From contig JAIVFJ010000105.1 in NCBI GenBank assembly GCA_025765615.1, positions 62,001-126,000 of the forward strand: a stretch of 64,000 nt of DNA, in the 5' to 3' direction. The notes under the pieces are model-generated. The model ran no database searches, had not been told where the DNA came from, and worked only from the letters and a program-made list of their open reading frames with translations. The translations under genes and the position numbers were made by a program. Positions 55,022-64,000 of this stretch are shown one piece after another (within the stretch, counting starts at the first letter, position 1; every line of letters starts with the position of its first letter). The DNA comes from Zopfochytrium polystomum. Its lineage: Eukaryota > Chytridiomycota > Chytridiomycetes > Chytridiales > Chytridiaceae.

Positions 55022-56525
55022 CAACGTCTGTCTGTCTTGTCTGAAAAATATTCGTGTGCGCATGCGTTTGTCTCGGCCGCAGTAGAGAGAAGAACATACC
55101 ACACGCCAGGAGCAGCAAGCAGAAAGCAAGCCAGCCAGCAGGTCCGCACATACGCTTGTAATAATGATAAAAAAAATCATATTTCATGCACGTCAACCAT
55201 CTGTCGTCAGCGCGCCGCGAGCGCTTATGCATATTTATTTATTTATTGCATCTTATTTATTATTCAGCCAACAAGTGAGCCAGCCAGCTGTCAAATTTCA
55301 AACCGCAGACCGCCCGTAAGATATGCAGAGGCGGTTCGGGTTTGGCCGAGAACTGCGCGCGGGGGCCTGTCCCCATTCATGCAGTACGTACGCACGCTGC
55401 AATTTTTTGCCTTCGCCTTGATTGCCCGCATGCCCCCATCCCACTATCGCGTTACGCACAAAAAAAAAGTGTATGCAGAAACAAACAAAAAATTTTGATT
55501 GACTGATTGCGTCACTGGTGGGGGCGGCCGGCCGCGAATTGTGTGTGTGTGTGCGTGTGTGTGTGTGCGAGTGTCCAACTCCCATGCGGCCGCAGTTCGT
55601 CGCGGCGGTTGATGAGACAAAAGTAAAAGCAAGAAAAAAAGATACAAGGTGGGATAGGAAAAGAGAAAATAGGCTGTGAGGAGACGAGCGAGGTCAGCCG
55701 CTTGCGGATCAGCAGTTGGCATCTTAAATGTGATTGACCCTTGAGCGACCAACAACGCCCGTGGTTCGATCCGCTGTTTGTCCTCAGCCGCGGTTGCGAT
55801 TATTGCTGACTGCTGCATATCGTTTTAGTTATTTGCGGACGTGGGTCAGGTAGTCCCCATCATGCTTTTTGGCGGGTACGCCATTAAAGACAGAGTGAGA
55901 GGAGGGAGGTGCAAAATAGGGAAGAAATGATATAGAGACTGAGAGAGAGCGAGAGAGAGAGCGTGTGTGTGTGTGTGTGTGTGTGTGAATGAGTGAGAGT
56001 GAAGGGAGAGTTAGAGAGAGAGAGTGATAGAGAGTCCAACCCCGCGCCAGGAGGTGGTCTGACGTGGCGGGTGGAGCGGTTCAATTGGGGGACACACATG
56101 CAACACGCATGCTGGAGGGATCCGCCTCTGTCGCTGGCCCTTTTGGTTAACCTTCCTCCTAACTTCCACGTGTCAGTCCGACTCTCATTCAGCAGGCAGC
56201 CAGTCCCGTCTTGTCACTCACTGTCCCTCTGTCTGTCTGCCTGTCTTTGTTCCCACCCACCCACCCACCCACTCTGTCTGTCACTCTCCGTGTTCGCATC
56301 CTTCACCTCGCGGTACCCGTAACGCCAACCCTATACCTTCCCCCCTCCCTCACTACACCAACCCGGCCTCTCGCCGTTCGTGTCGTCTCCGATCCGTTCC
56401 TAACGCACCCCAACCCCTTTGAAGGCCCCCGCCCCCCCCCCCCCCCCCGATCGCGATCCTGATCGCACCGCCTTGATCGCAGCTAGCATCTTTTCCCCCT
56501 CCAGGCAACGCACGCGACGGGCTGG
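53217..56525. other. 3.3-kb gene-poor region with tetranucleotide repeats
   Basis: CTGT repeats (53627-53690, 54256-54292), GACA (53948-53968), CT (54979-55017) and GT (55540-55568, 55966-55988) repeats interrupt it. All frames are short and low-complexity. A tRNA-like B box (GGTTCGATCC near 55763) has no matching stems. The left part is the Rua1-like gene's upstream region and may contain a long 5' UTR. A C run (56430-56447) lies 80 bp before the Sgf73 start. Confidence 0.45.
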
Positions 56526-58301
56526 ATGGATGATCCATCCGCAACCACCAACGACGGCTACGGCCTCCTGATCAACGAGGAGCTCGTCGTCGTCTCGTGC
56601 AATGTCTGCGCAAAGCCGGTCATCCTGGCGGGCATGATGGGCCCACATTGGTGAGCAGCGCGCCACTACTACTACTTCCTGCTGGCAGTTTGAAAAGGAC
56701 AACTATCTTCTCGATCTGCCAAGCAAGACGAGCGGGCGGTGGGATCTGTCGCTTCTCTTCCTTTGCTTCAGCTACGCCAGATCGCCCGCGCACTTCACCC
56801 GCGCGCCTGGCCTGCCCTTCTCTTCCCACCGTTGCTGCTCCTGCCAACACCCCCCACCACCACGCGCCGCCCCACTCACTCACTCCCCCGATGTCGGGCG
56901 ACTCCCGAATCTAATTTTTTCCCCCTCTATTCTGGAACAATCAGAAAATTGCCGCCGGATCCACCCAACACACGAGCTCTTTGTCGCCCTCAACGCACAA
57001 GCGGCCGTCGCCACCGCCGCAAAGGCAAACCCTCTCAACTCGAACAACAGCAATAGCAGCAGTAGCAACGCTAACGCCAACACGACCACCACCAGCAGCA
57101 AGGGCAAGCGCAAGAGAGAAAAGGAGGCCGCTGCAGCCACAGCCGCAGCCGCAGCCGCCGCCGCAGCAGCCCAAGCACACGCCACTGCGGATGCAGGTCA
57201 CTTACTTCCCCACTCTCTCCTTGCATGCTCACCCGACCGACACGCGCTTCGTCCAAAACCACCTACACTCACGAAACATGCACCAAAAAAAAAAAAACCA
57301 AAAAAAAAAAAAAAATAGACTCATCACCGACTTCCGCACCGCTGGTCCCGCTATCGGCCTCAACGGCGGATGCGCTTCCCAAGACAGAGAAACCGGAGCG
57401 GCCGTCAAAGCAGATGAGGCACGAGGCGAAGCAGAAGAAAGGCGGTGAGTGTGTTTGTGCTTGTGATGTGAGCGGGTTAAAAATGCTATACAATTTCGTC
57501 CTTTTTTTCTGTTTCCCAATCGATATTTACTGAACCAAAACCGCCCCCGCCCCGACGGTAGGCCCGTTGGACCTCGACAAGCAGTGCGGCGTGATGGGCG
57601 ACAACGGCATCGTCTGCGCCCGCTCCATCACCTGCAAGATCCACTCGGTCTCGGCAAAGCGCGCCGTCGTCGGCCGCTCCATCATGTACGACGCGCTGTA
57701 CCACGAGTACCAAACGAAAAACAGGCGCACGTATCAAACCATCACACGCATATACACCGCACACATTCGTTCCCACACCCGCGTTTTTCATTGATCTTCG
57801 CTCTCACCTCTCGTCGCTCTCGCACTCGCTCTCCCTCTCGGCTCTTGTAATCGTTTAACCGCCACCCTCCCCGCCCTCGCCTTGCACCACCCACCCCACC
57901 CGCGTCCCCCCTTTTCAGTCGACTCCAAATCCCTCTTCCCCAAATCCGCACACCCCACCGCCGGCCGCCGCCACGCGCACGCCAGTGTCAGCAGCCACCT
58001 CAGCGACGCGGACCTCGCCGCGGCGGCAGCCGCTGGCGCCTCCGCGACCACATGGGGCGGCGACGGGCCCTTCCCACCGGGCATGCTTACTTCCTCCACC
58101 ACCTCCTCCTCCTCTTCCACCGGCGGCGGCGTCACAACGTTCATGACGACGGAGGAGGAGGTGGCGGCGGTTGTGGAGGCGGTGCGGCGGCACCGGCCGG
58201 CGCCGCTGTCGCGGCCGCCGCCGTGCGGGCTCGGGGCGATTTTGGGCGCGTTCAGGGCGAGGACGGTCGGGTCGCTGTTTTTGAGGGGGAGGAGGGATTG
58301 A
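56526..58301 (+). CDS. SGF73: Sgf73/ataxin-7 homologue (SAGA deubiquitinase module)
   Basis: Exon 1 is 56526-56650 ([20 protein letters not shown]) and carries the first half of a zinc finger ([17 protein letters not shown]). Exon 2 ends at 57196 and includes [20 protein letters not shown]; its start is unclear. An acceptor near 56772 keeps the frame but adds a Pro-rich stretch, while the acceptor at 56945 would bring His and Cys close together but breaks the frame. Exon 3 is 57319-57444. Exon 4 is 57562 to about 57730 and holds the SCA7 domain: [20 protein letters not shown], then [20 protein letters not shown] and YDALYHEYQ, with the Cys-Cys-Cys-His zinc set. Exon 5 is about 57919-58301; its junction phase is unresolved. 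Sgf73 anchors the Ubp8 deubiquitinase module to SAGA and helps remove ubiquitin from histone H2B. It should be nuclear. Confidence 0.85.
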
Positions 58302-58627
58302 GTATAGTTGGGGTGATGAGTTTTGGGGAATCAGGTGAAGGAGTCCATTATTTTCTCGGGTGGGGGCGGAGAAGGGGGGGGTCAGCAATGAGGGTTGATA
58401 TCCATTTTTTCCTCGTCATTTTTTATATCGTTAGCGTTTTCTTACTCCCGCATTCCCGTGTTTTTTTTTCTTTTTTTTTCTCTCCCTCTGTCTCCTCTTG
58501 CGCAACCCACTCCTCAACTGTCTCTTCAGACCATCTACCCTCCACCAATCGCCTTCTTACATCCTTAAAACTATCCCAAAAGGGTGAAGTTTCCGAAGCA
58601 CGCAGGAAGGTGGTTGGGTGGGGTTAG
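58302..58627. other. Intergenic, between Sgf73 and interrupted frame
   Basis: T-rich tract at 58461-58480. GGTTAG at 58622-58627 could be a splice acceptor for the short frame that follows. Confidence 0.35.
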
Positions 58628-58678
58628 TGTCTTGAGGATGGTGGGACAAGGGAAGTAGAGGAATTGGGTAATGACGAT
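58628..58678 (+). CDS. Possible host exon interrupted by the gypsy insertion
   Basis: After a GGTTAG acceptor-like site the frame reads CLEDGGTREVEELGNDD over 17 codons up to the insertion point. On the far side of the element, after the target duplication, 63969-64000 continues in the same frame as DEEEGTLQQE to the window end. The acidic continuity across the empty site suggests an exon split by the retrotransposon. Total length visible is under 30 codons, so chance cannot be excluded. Confidence 0.35.
58674..58678 (+). repeat. Target site duplication ACGAT (left)
   Basis: Identical to ACGAT at 63964-63968 on the other side of the element; 5 bp is the usual length for gypsy integrases. Confidence 0.95.
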
Positions 58679-59011
58679 TGTCAGGAACAGGGCAGGACAG
58701 GACAAGGCAGACAAGGAACTGAGAGGAGTGATGATTGTATTGGAAACAATAATTCACTTGAGGGATGGGACAGGTCCCCCATCCCCCTTTTATACCTTTT
58801 GAGAGTGTTCCTTGTCAAGACTCCAAGAAAGTTCCAGAAAGAGCAATTAGTAATGCAATGATACCAATGATACCAATGACAACAAGACAAGTCAGGAAAG
58901 CAAAGAAGGTTCCAGAAGGTTCCACAAGGTTCCATGAAGGAATGTTCTAGAAGGTTCCATGAAGGAATGTTCTAGAAGGTTCCAGAGGTTTCCAGAGGGT
59001 GATTCATAACA
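58679..59011 (-). repeat. 3' LTR, 333 bp
   Basis: In element orientation it runs TGTTATGAATC to TTCCTGACA. It has two fewer 10-bp GGAACCTTCT units than the 5' LTR. It contains the same TATA box and heat-shock-type motifs. Confidence 0.95.
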
Positions 59012-62000
59012 TCATCTCCCCCTTTTAGGCCTCTTCTGCAACTTGGTGGGGTACCTGGTCTTGAACTCGAGCAGAAGGTCTTGGCAGTGAGTGAGGTTTG
59101 ACTCAGGCTCCCAGGTGTTGTCAGCATCTGAGTAACCTTTCCACTTAACAAGGAACTTGAGTGTTCTTCCAAACCACTTGGCATCCAAGATTTGTTCAAC
59201 CTCAAATTCCTCTTCACCTTCTACCTCAACTGGAGGAGGAGGAGGAACAACTCTGCCTGGAATGGAATTGGCCACAAACTTCTCTAAAAGGCTGACATGG
59301 AAAACTGGGTGGATCTTCATGGATGCAGGGAGATCCAGCTTGAAGGTGACTGGATTGATTTGCTCCAAGATCTTGAAAGGACCCAACTTGAGGTTGTCTA
59401 GCTTGGGACTTGGTCTTTTGGTCTGCAAGTTCTTCCTCAGAAGCCAAACTTGCTGACCCACAGCAAGGTCATGGTCCATTCTGTGAGTGTTGGCAAATCT
59501 TGAGGCATCTTCTTGGGCTTGCTTCAGGGTGGAGTCCAGGAAGGTGCTGATGATCTTGAGCTTATGTAAGTGTGAAGCCGCAGCAGGAGCTTGGACATTG
59601 GATAGGGTCTCTTGTCCCAGAAGATCTCCTCTTGGATTGAAGCCATAGGTTGCAAAGAAAGGGGATAGCTGGGTGCTTGAGTGGAGAGAATTGTTGAGAG
59701 CAAATTCTGCCAGTGGAAGGAGGGTGGGCCAATCATCCTGTTGATAGCTGACATAGCACCTCAAATACTGCTCCAGAGTCTGGTTTGTTCTTTCTGTTTG
59801 TCCATCAGTCTGAGGGTGATAAGCAGTTGACAGTTGAGACTTGATTCCAAGGGCTGCTGTGAGTGCTTTCCAAAATTGAGATCTGAACTGTGGTCCTCTG
59901 TCACTGACGATTGACTGAGGCAGCCCATGGAGCCTGAATATGTGCTGCAAAAACAGGTCTGCTGTTCCTTGTGCATCTATATTCTCAGTGCAGGGGATGA
60001 AATGGGCCAACTTTGTCCTTCTGCAGATGACAACAAGGATAGAGTCAAATCCATGGGATGGGGGCAGTTTCACAATGAAGTCCATGGATATTGATGACCA
60101 AGGGCTGATGGCAATTGGGAGGGGCTCCAGAAGTCCATAGGGCTTGTGTCTGCTGGATTTGTTTCTTTGACAGGTTTCACAGCTGCTGACATAGTTCTTG
60201 ATGTACTTCCTCATGCCTGGCCAGTAGAAGTCTCTGGAAACAAGCTCATATGTCTTGTGCTCTCCTGGGTGTCCAGCTGTTGCTGCATCATGCCTTGTCT
60301 TGAGTATCTCAAGTTTTTCCTCTTCTTGGCTGATTTGAATCTTGTGAGGCTTGGGGTCCTTGGAAATAGCATGGGCCCACACACTGTCAGGAAGCAATGA
60401 AAGGTGTGTCTTGGATGGTGGGGTGAAACCATCTCCCCCTTCAGGTGCAAGGTCTGTTCTTCTTGACAGGGCATCAGCCACAGTGTTAAGGTGGCCAGGA
60501 GAATAGCACAGCTTAAAGTCATACTCAGAGAGCAGTTCAGCCCACCTGGCATGCCTCTGCTTGAGCAACCTCCTTGCCCTGAAGAAGGTGAGGTTCTTGT
60601 GATCAGAATAGACAGAGATGCCTTTAGAACCAGCCAAGTAGTGTCTCCAGAATTTGAATGCTTCCACAATTGCAAGCAACTCCTTGTCATGGACTGTGTA
60701 GTTACACTCAGCACTGTTCAGCTTCCTGGAGTAATATGCCACTGGATGCAGAGGAGCAGAGGGGTCCTGAGAGCTTGGCTGGGACAGAACAGCGCCAAGG
60801 GCATAGTCTGAGGCATCAGTTTCCAAGGTGAAGGGAAGCAAGGGATCCACATGCTTAAGGAGTGGTGCACTTGTGGTTGCTGTCTTAAGAGCTAGCCAGG
60901 CTTGCTCTGCTGCTGGGGTCCATTCAAACTTGGTGGTCTTCTTGGCGAGATCAGTGAGAGGCTTGGCTATGGCAGAATAGTTGGCAATGAAGGTTCTGTA
61001 GAAGTTGCAAAATCCAAGGAAGCTTTGAACATCCTTGATGGAATTTGGAGCCTTCCATTCAAGAATAGTTTGGATCTTGTCTGGTGCCATGGAGATCCCT
61101 TTGTCAGACACAATGAACCCCAAAAACTCAATGGAGGTCTTGTGGAATTCACACTTCTCCAGCTTTGCATAGAGGTGATGCTGTCTGAGTCTCTCCAAGA
61201 CAGTCTTGACATGTCCCATATGGCTTGCAGTGTCAGATGAAAATACCAGGATATCATCCAGGTAGACAATGACAAAAAGGTCCAGAATATCCCTGAAGAT
61301 GTCATTCATCATGCCTTGGAAAATAGCTGGAGCATTGGTAAGTCCAAAGGGCATAACCAAGTACTCAAAGTGACTGTATTTGCATCTGAAGGCAGTCTTC
61401 CATTGATCCTGGGGCTTAATTCTGACCAAAATGTAGGCACCTCTGAGGTCAATCTTGGAAAATATCCTTGCATGGCTCAGTTTGTCCAGTAATTCAGAGA
61501 TGAGAGGCAGTGGATAGCGGTTCTTGACTGTCATCTCATTGAGATCTCTGTAGTCCACACAGGGTCTCAGTCCCCCATCCTTCTTCTTGACAAAAAAGAT
61601 GGGAGCTCCAGCTGGTGACTTGGAAGGTTGGATGAATCCCTTGTTCAGCATTTCTTCAATGTATTCTTGGAGGGCCTTGGCTTCTGGTGGAGAGAGGTGG
61701 TACAGTGGCTTGAAAGGTGGGCTGCAAGTTTCATCCTTGAGTGGGATTTCACAGTCATAAGGCCTCTGAGCTGGTAGCAGGTCTGCCTTGGTCTTGGAAA
61801 ACACATCAGCATAAGGGAGATATTCTTTTGGTAGCTTGGATGCCAGCAAAAGGTCTGATGGGTCCAGGTTGTTGTGCTCCTCAGCAGTGGGGCTTGAATT
61901 CTTGACTGGGAACTGTGATTCTTGAATCTTTGACTGAGAGTTCTGTTCTTGGCAAAGACTGTGAGCTGTGGAACTTGAATCTTGAATGTGGACTGTGAAC

Positions 62001-62731
62001 TGTGGTACTTGAATCTTTGACTGTGGGTTCTGTGAACAAGAGTCATGGCCATGACTGTGAGCTCTATGAGCTCTACTTGAATCTTGACTGTGAACTGTGA
62101 ACTGTGGAACTTGAGTCTTGGCTGGCTGTGAATCTTGAATCAAGGGCTTGAGAGCATGAGACTTGGGGGCTTGACTTGAGTTTTGGGTGACTGTTCCGAT
62201 TGGTGGAGGTTGGACTTGACCAGTGACCCAATCAATGGCAGGGTTCTGGGCTTGCAGCCATGGTAATCCCAGGATGACAGAGAATGTGGGTGAGCCAAGA
62301 TCCAATACTTCCAGATTGACCATGGATGGTGGAAAGTCTTGGATGTGGAGGTTTAGCTTGGTTTCATGGCTGATTTCCTTGAACAGAGCATGATTGGCAA
62401 AGTGGACCTTGAGGGGTGTGGATTTCTTGATCGTAGGAATGGCACAAGACTTGGCAAGGGTGGCATCAATGATGTTGCAGGATGATCCAGAGTCTATAAG
62501 GGCCTTGGTTGTGATGGTTGACTTGGGTGAGAGTTGAATCTTGACATCCATGGTGAGTTGGTGGGGCTTGGAATCTGAGGTGTTTGTGGTGCTGGTGGTG
62601 GTGATGAAACAGGGGCAGCTTGGAGGAGGGTCCAGGGAATTGCCCCTCAGTGAGCCTGGACCTGGGAGTTTGGGTGCTTCTTCCTTGGGCAGTCCTTGAC
62701 AGCATGCTCCTTGGAGCCACAGTAAAAACAC
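59012..62731 (-). CDS. pol: Gypsy Pol: protease, RT, RNase H, integrase, chromodomain
   Basis: An uninterrupted 1239-codon frame in -1 phase relative to gag, overlapping it by 85 bp, so it is probably made by -1 frameshifting or slippage. Domains in order: aspartic protease (ALIDSGSSCNIID, residue about 85); RT (KIDLRGAYILVRI, VMPFGLTNAPAIFQ, active site VYLDDILVFS); RNase H (LETDASDYALGAVLSQ); zinc-binding integrase N-terminus (GHPGEH ... CETC); DDE core (SMDF, SDRGPQF, TDGQTERTNQ); chromodomain (FLVKWKGYSDADNTWEPE). All catalytic residues are present. The stop codon abuts the LTR, and the polypurine tract overlaps the last basic codons (KRPKRGR). No canonical X-XXY-YYZ slip site is obvious in the overlap; TGTTTTTAC near 62726 is a candidate. 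Confidence 0.97.
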   Translation of the reverse strand: MFLLWLQGACCQGLPKEEAPKLPGPGSLRGNSLDPPPSCPCFITTTSTTNTSDSKPHQLTMDVKIQLSPKSTITTKALIDSGSSCNIIDATLAKSCAIPTIKKSTPLKVHFANHALFKEISHETKLNLHIQDFPPSMVNLEVLDLGSPTFSVILGLPWLQAQNPAIDWVTGQVQPPPIGTVTQNSSQAPKSHALKPLIQDSQPAKTQVPQFTVHSQDSSRAHRAHSHGHDSCSQNPQSKIQVPQFTVHIQDSSSTAHSLCQEQNSQSKIQESQFPVKNSSPTAEEHNNLDPSDLLLASKLPKEYLPYADVFSKTKADLLPAQRPYDCEIPLKDETCSPPFKPLYHLSPPEAKALQEYIEEMLNKGFIQPSKSPAGAPIFFVKKKDGGLRPCVDYRDLNEMTVKNRYPLPLISELLDKLSHARIFSKIDLRGAYILVRIKPQDQWKTAFRCKYSHFEYLVMPFGLTNAPAIFQGMMNDIFRDILDLFVIVYLDDILVFSSDTASHMGHVKTVLERLRQHHLYAKLEKCEFHKTSIEFLGFIVSDKGISMAPDKIQTILEWKAPNSIKDVQSFLGFCNFYRTFIANYSAIAKPLTDLAKKTTKFEWTPAAEQAWLALKTATTSAPLLKHVDPLLPFTLETDASDYALGAVLSQPSSQDPSAPLHPVAYYSRKLNSAECNYTVHDKELLAIVEAFKFWRHYLAGSKGISVYSDHKNLTFFRARRLLKQRHARWAELLSEYDFKLCYSPGHLNTVADALSRRTDLAPEGGDGFTPPSKTHLSLLPDSVWAHAISKDPKPHKIQISQEEEKLEILKTRHDAATAGHPGEHKTYELVSRDFYWPGMRKYIKNYVSSCETCQRNKSSRHKPYGLLEPLPIAISPWSSISMDFIVKLPPSHGFDSILVVICRRTKLAHFIPCTENIDAQGTADLFLQHIFRLHGLPQSIVSDRGPQFRSQFWKALTAALGIKSQLSTAYHPQTDGQTERTNQTLEQYLRCYVSYQQDDWPTLLPLAEFALNNSLHSSTQLSPFFATYGFNPRGDLLGQETLSNVQAPAAASHLHKLKIISTFLDSTLKQAQEDASRFANTHRMDHDLAVGQQVWLLRKNLQTKRPSPKLDNLKLGPFKILEQINPVTFKLDLPASMKIHPVFHVSLLEKFVANSIPGRVVPPPPPVEVEGEEEFEVEQILDAKWFGRTLKFLVKWKGYSDADNTWEPESNLTHCQDLLLEFKTRYPTKLQKRPKRGR

Positions 62732-63570
62732 AGTCCCTGCTGGGCCCTCCTTGTTTTCTCCTCTTGGCTCAGAGGACCCTTAGGAAGTGTCTCAACTGCA
62801 TCCACTTGCATGGGTTCAGGAACTGTGAGAGCTTGAGGAACTGGGGTAGGTCTTGATGTAGTTCCTACTTGTCTTTGCTTCAGCCTCTTGGAGTAGAGTC
62901 TGTTGTCAATCTTGATGGCAAGGAGAATGTACTCTTCCAAGGTCTCAGGGATGTCCAGAGACTGGGAGAGCATGTCTTGGATAGACTCATGGAGACCATC
63001 ATGGTACAGCTCCATCAGAGCTGCATCATTGTATCCAGAGTCTCTGGCTAGTTGCTTGAATTGGTTGGTGTAGGCCACACAAGATTGCTTTCCTTGCTTG
63101 ATATGCTTGAGCTTGGATCTTGCTGTCCAAGATGCGTAGGGGTCACCAAAGGTAGCTTCCAGCCCCTCCCAGAGCTCTTGCAGGGTGGTGGGTGTGCTTG
63201 GGAGAGATCTGTACCATGATTGAGCTTGACCAGACAGGAGGGTGCTTGTGAAAAGAACCTTGACTTGCTCACTGGGAAATCTTGAAGGTTGGAGGAGGAT
63301 GACATTCTCCACAGTGGCCATGAAGTTCCTAAGGTCTTTGGCCAGCCCAGTGAACTTGTCAGGGCTGGGAACCTTGGGCTCTCTTGCTTGGTTGGCTTGA
63401 GGCAGGGGAAGAGCTTGATGTTCTTGTTGGTGAAGTTGTTGTTGAACCTGGTGCTGCTGGTGAAGGACTTGTTCTTGAAGTTGGTGTGTCTGTCTTGAGA
63501 GGGCTTGTAATTGGTCCATCAAGGCTTGGAAGGCAGTTGCATCAGGGAAGGTGTTGTTTGGGTCAGACAT
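62647..63570 (-). CDS. gag: Gypsy Gag with CCHC zinc knuckle
   Basis: 307 residues starting MSDPNNTFPDATAFQALM. An N-terminal Gln/His-rich coiled coil (LQEQVLHQQHQVQQQ) is followed by the retrotransposon capsid region (FRNFMATVENVI-like block, WYRSLPSTPTTLQELWEGLE, QLARDSGYNDAALMELYHDG). A C-terminal zinc knuckle of CX2CX4HX4C form (CFYCGSKEHAVKDC) binds the element RNA. The protein assembles the cytoplasmic particle in which reverse transcription occurs. The frame is intact. Confidence 0.95.
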   Translation of the reverse strand: MSDPNNTFPDATAFQALMDQLQALSRQTHQLQEQVLHQQHQVQQQLHQQEHQALPLPQANQAREPKVPSPDKFTGLAKDLRNFMATVENVILLQPSRFPSEQVKVLFTSTLLSGQAQSWYRSLPSTPTTLQELWEGLEATFGDPYASWTARSKLKHIKQGKQSCVAYTNQFKQLARDSGYNDAALMELYHDGLHESIQDMLSQSLDIPETLEEYILLAIKIDNRLYSKRLKQRQVGTTSRPTPVPQALTVPEPMQVDAVETLPKGPLSQEEKTRRAQQGLCFYCGSKEHAVKDCPRKKHPNSQVQAH

Positions 63571-63597
63571 GATGGCAGAGAGTAGTGGGAGAGGGTG

Positions 63598-63608
63598 AAG
63601 TGAATTAT
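63598..63608 (-). promoter_or_regulatory. Self-complementary primer-binding site
   Basis: Two bases inside the 5' LTR, the minus strand reads ATAATTCACTT. This is the exact complement of AAGTGAATTAT, which lies about 35 bp after the TATA box in the LTR, at the predicted mRNA 5' end. This matches Tf1/sushi-type self-priming, where the mRNA's own 5' end primes reverse transcription instead of a tRNA. Confidence 0.7.
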
Positions 63609-63610
63609 GA

Positions 63611-63963
63611 TGTCAGGAACAGGGCAGGACAGGACAAGGCAGACAAGGAACTGAGAGGAGTGATGATTGTATTGGAAACAATAATTCACTTGAGGGATGG
63701 GACAGGTCCCCCATCCCCCTTTTATACCTTTTGAGAGTGTTCCTTGTCAAGACTCCAAGAAAGTTCCAGAAAGAGCAATTAGTAATGCAATGATACCAAT
63801 GATACCAATGACAACAAGACAAGTCAGGAAAGCAAAGAAGGTTCCAGAAGGTTCCACAAGGTTCCATGAAGGAATGTTCTAGAAGGTTCCAGAAGGTTCC
63901 AGAAGGTTCCATGAAGGAATGTTCTAGAAGGTTCCAGAGGTTTCCAGAGGGTGATTCATAACA
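63611..63963 (-). repeat. 5' LTR, 353 bp, with heat-shock-type promoter
   Basis: It drives the element leftwards. The U3 part near 63835-63935 holds alternating GAA/TTC triplets at 2-base spacing. The TATA box is at about 63721-63727 (complement of TTTTATA). It ends two bases before the primer-binding site. Confidence 0.95.
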
Positions 63964-63968
63964 ACGAT
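63964..63968 (+). repeat. Target site duplication ACGAT (right)
   Basis: Matches ACGAT at 58674-58678. The remaining 32 bases to the window end (GATGAGGAAGAAGG onward) are host sequence. Confidence 0.95.
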
Positions 63969-64000
63969 GATGAGGAAGAAGGCACACTGCAGCAGGAACC

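Larger units (their letters stand above)
58679..63963 (-). mobile_element. Complete Ty3/gypsy chromovirus (5.3 kb)
   Basis: It has LTRs at both ends, a 5-bp target duplication (ACGAT), gag, pol with protease-RT-RNase H-integrase-chromodomain, a polypurine tract and a self-complementary primer-binding site. The two LTRs are identical by eye except for a 20-bp copy-number change in the heat-shock-type repeats, so the insertion is very young. Gag and Pol frames are uninterrupted, so it may be autonomous. Transcription is right to left. It belongs to the same family as the 1-1679 copy. Confidence 0.97.

Noticed and set aside
55690..55800. A tRNA-like box B (GGTTCGATCC) near 55763
   Set aside because: Neither a T-stem nor an acceptor or anticodon stem can be formed around it.

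Overview
The window looks like nuclear DNA of a filamentous or zoosporic fungus, most likely an early-diverging lineage such as a chytrid (inference). The genes are GC-rich and Ala/Pro/Ser-rich, with short GT-AG introns. They include fungal families: a Rua1-type zinc-finger regulator, a DUF3712 secreted protein, a GT34 glycosyltransferase, a WSC-type sensor and an Sgf73/ataxin-7 SAGA subunit. Chromodomain Ty3/gypsy and Ty1/copia retroelements, a MULE relic and a TA-flanked TIR transposon are also present. No rRNA or bacterial-style operon is seen. One tRNA-Gly(GCC) is present.

Layout. 1-9.7 kb is transposon territory: the 3' end of a gypsy chromovirus, an unassigned stretch, a damaged copia element with a 133-bp LTR, and a MULE/FAR1-type transposase pseudogene. 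10.1-27.0 kb is genic: a DUF3712 protein, a WW-type 29-residue-repeat protein with two frameshifts, a Pro/Ala-rich protein, a multi-exon coiled-coil protein, an FAD monooxygenase, a weak small gene and a second WW-repeat paralogue. 27.9-30.3 kb holds the most unusual feature: about 14 same-orientation hairpins whose arms are conserved while loops and spacers differ. 30.6-46.8 kb has complex I GRIM-19/NDUFA13, a large coiled-coil protein, an 818-bp TIR transposon, a single-pass membrane protein, a GT34 enzyme and a WSC-TM-SAM receptor-like protein. 47-64 kb has a copia relic, the tRNA, the Rua1-like factor, a 3.3-kb gene-poor stretch, the Sgf73 homologue, and a complete gypsy element with a 5-bp target duplication. 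That element appears to interrupt a host acidic reading frame.

The genes do not form a pathway. Notable systems are the hairpin array, for which I recognise no known family, and the gypsy element. Its LTR carries long arrays of perfect heat-shock elements, and its primer-binding site is complementary to its own predicted mRNA 5' end, as in Tf1/sushi self-priming. Exon coordinates were worked out by hand from splice consensus and reading-frame continuity. Similarity calls rest on motif recognition; no database search was run.
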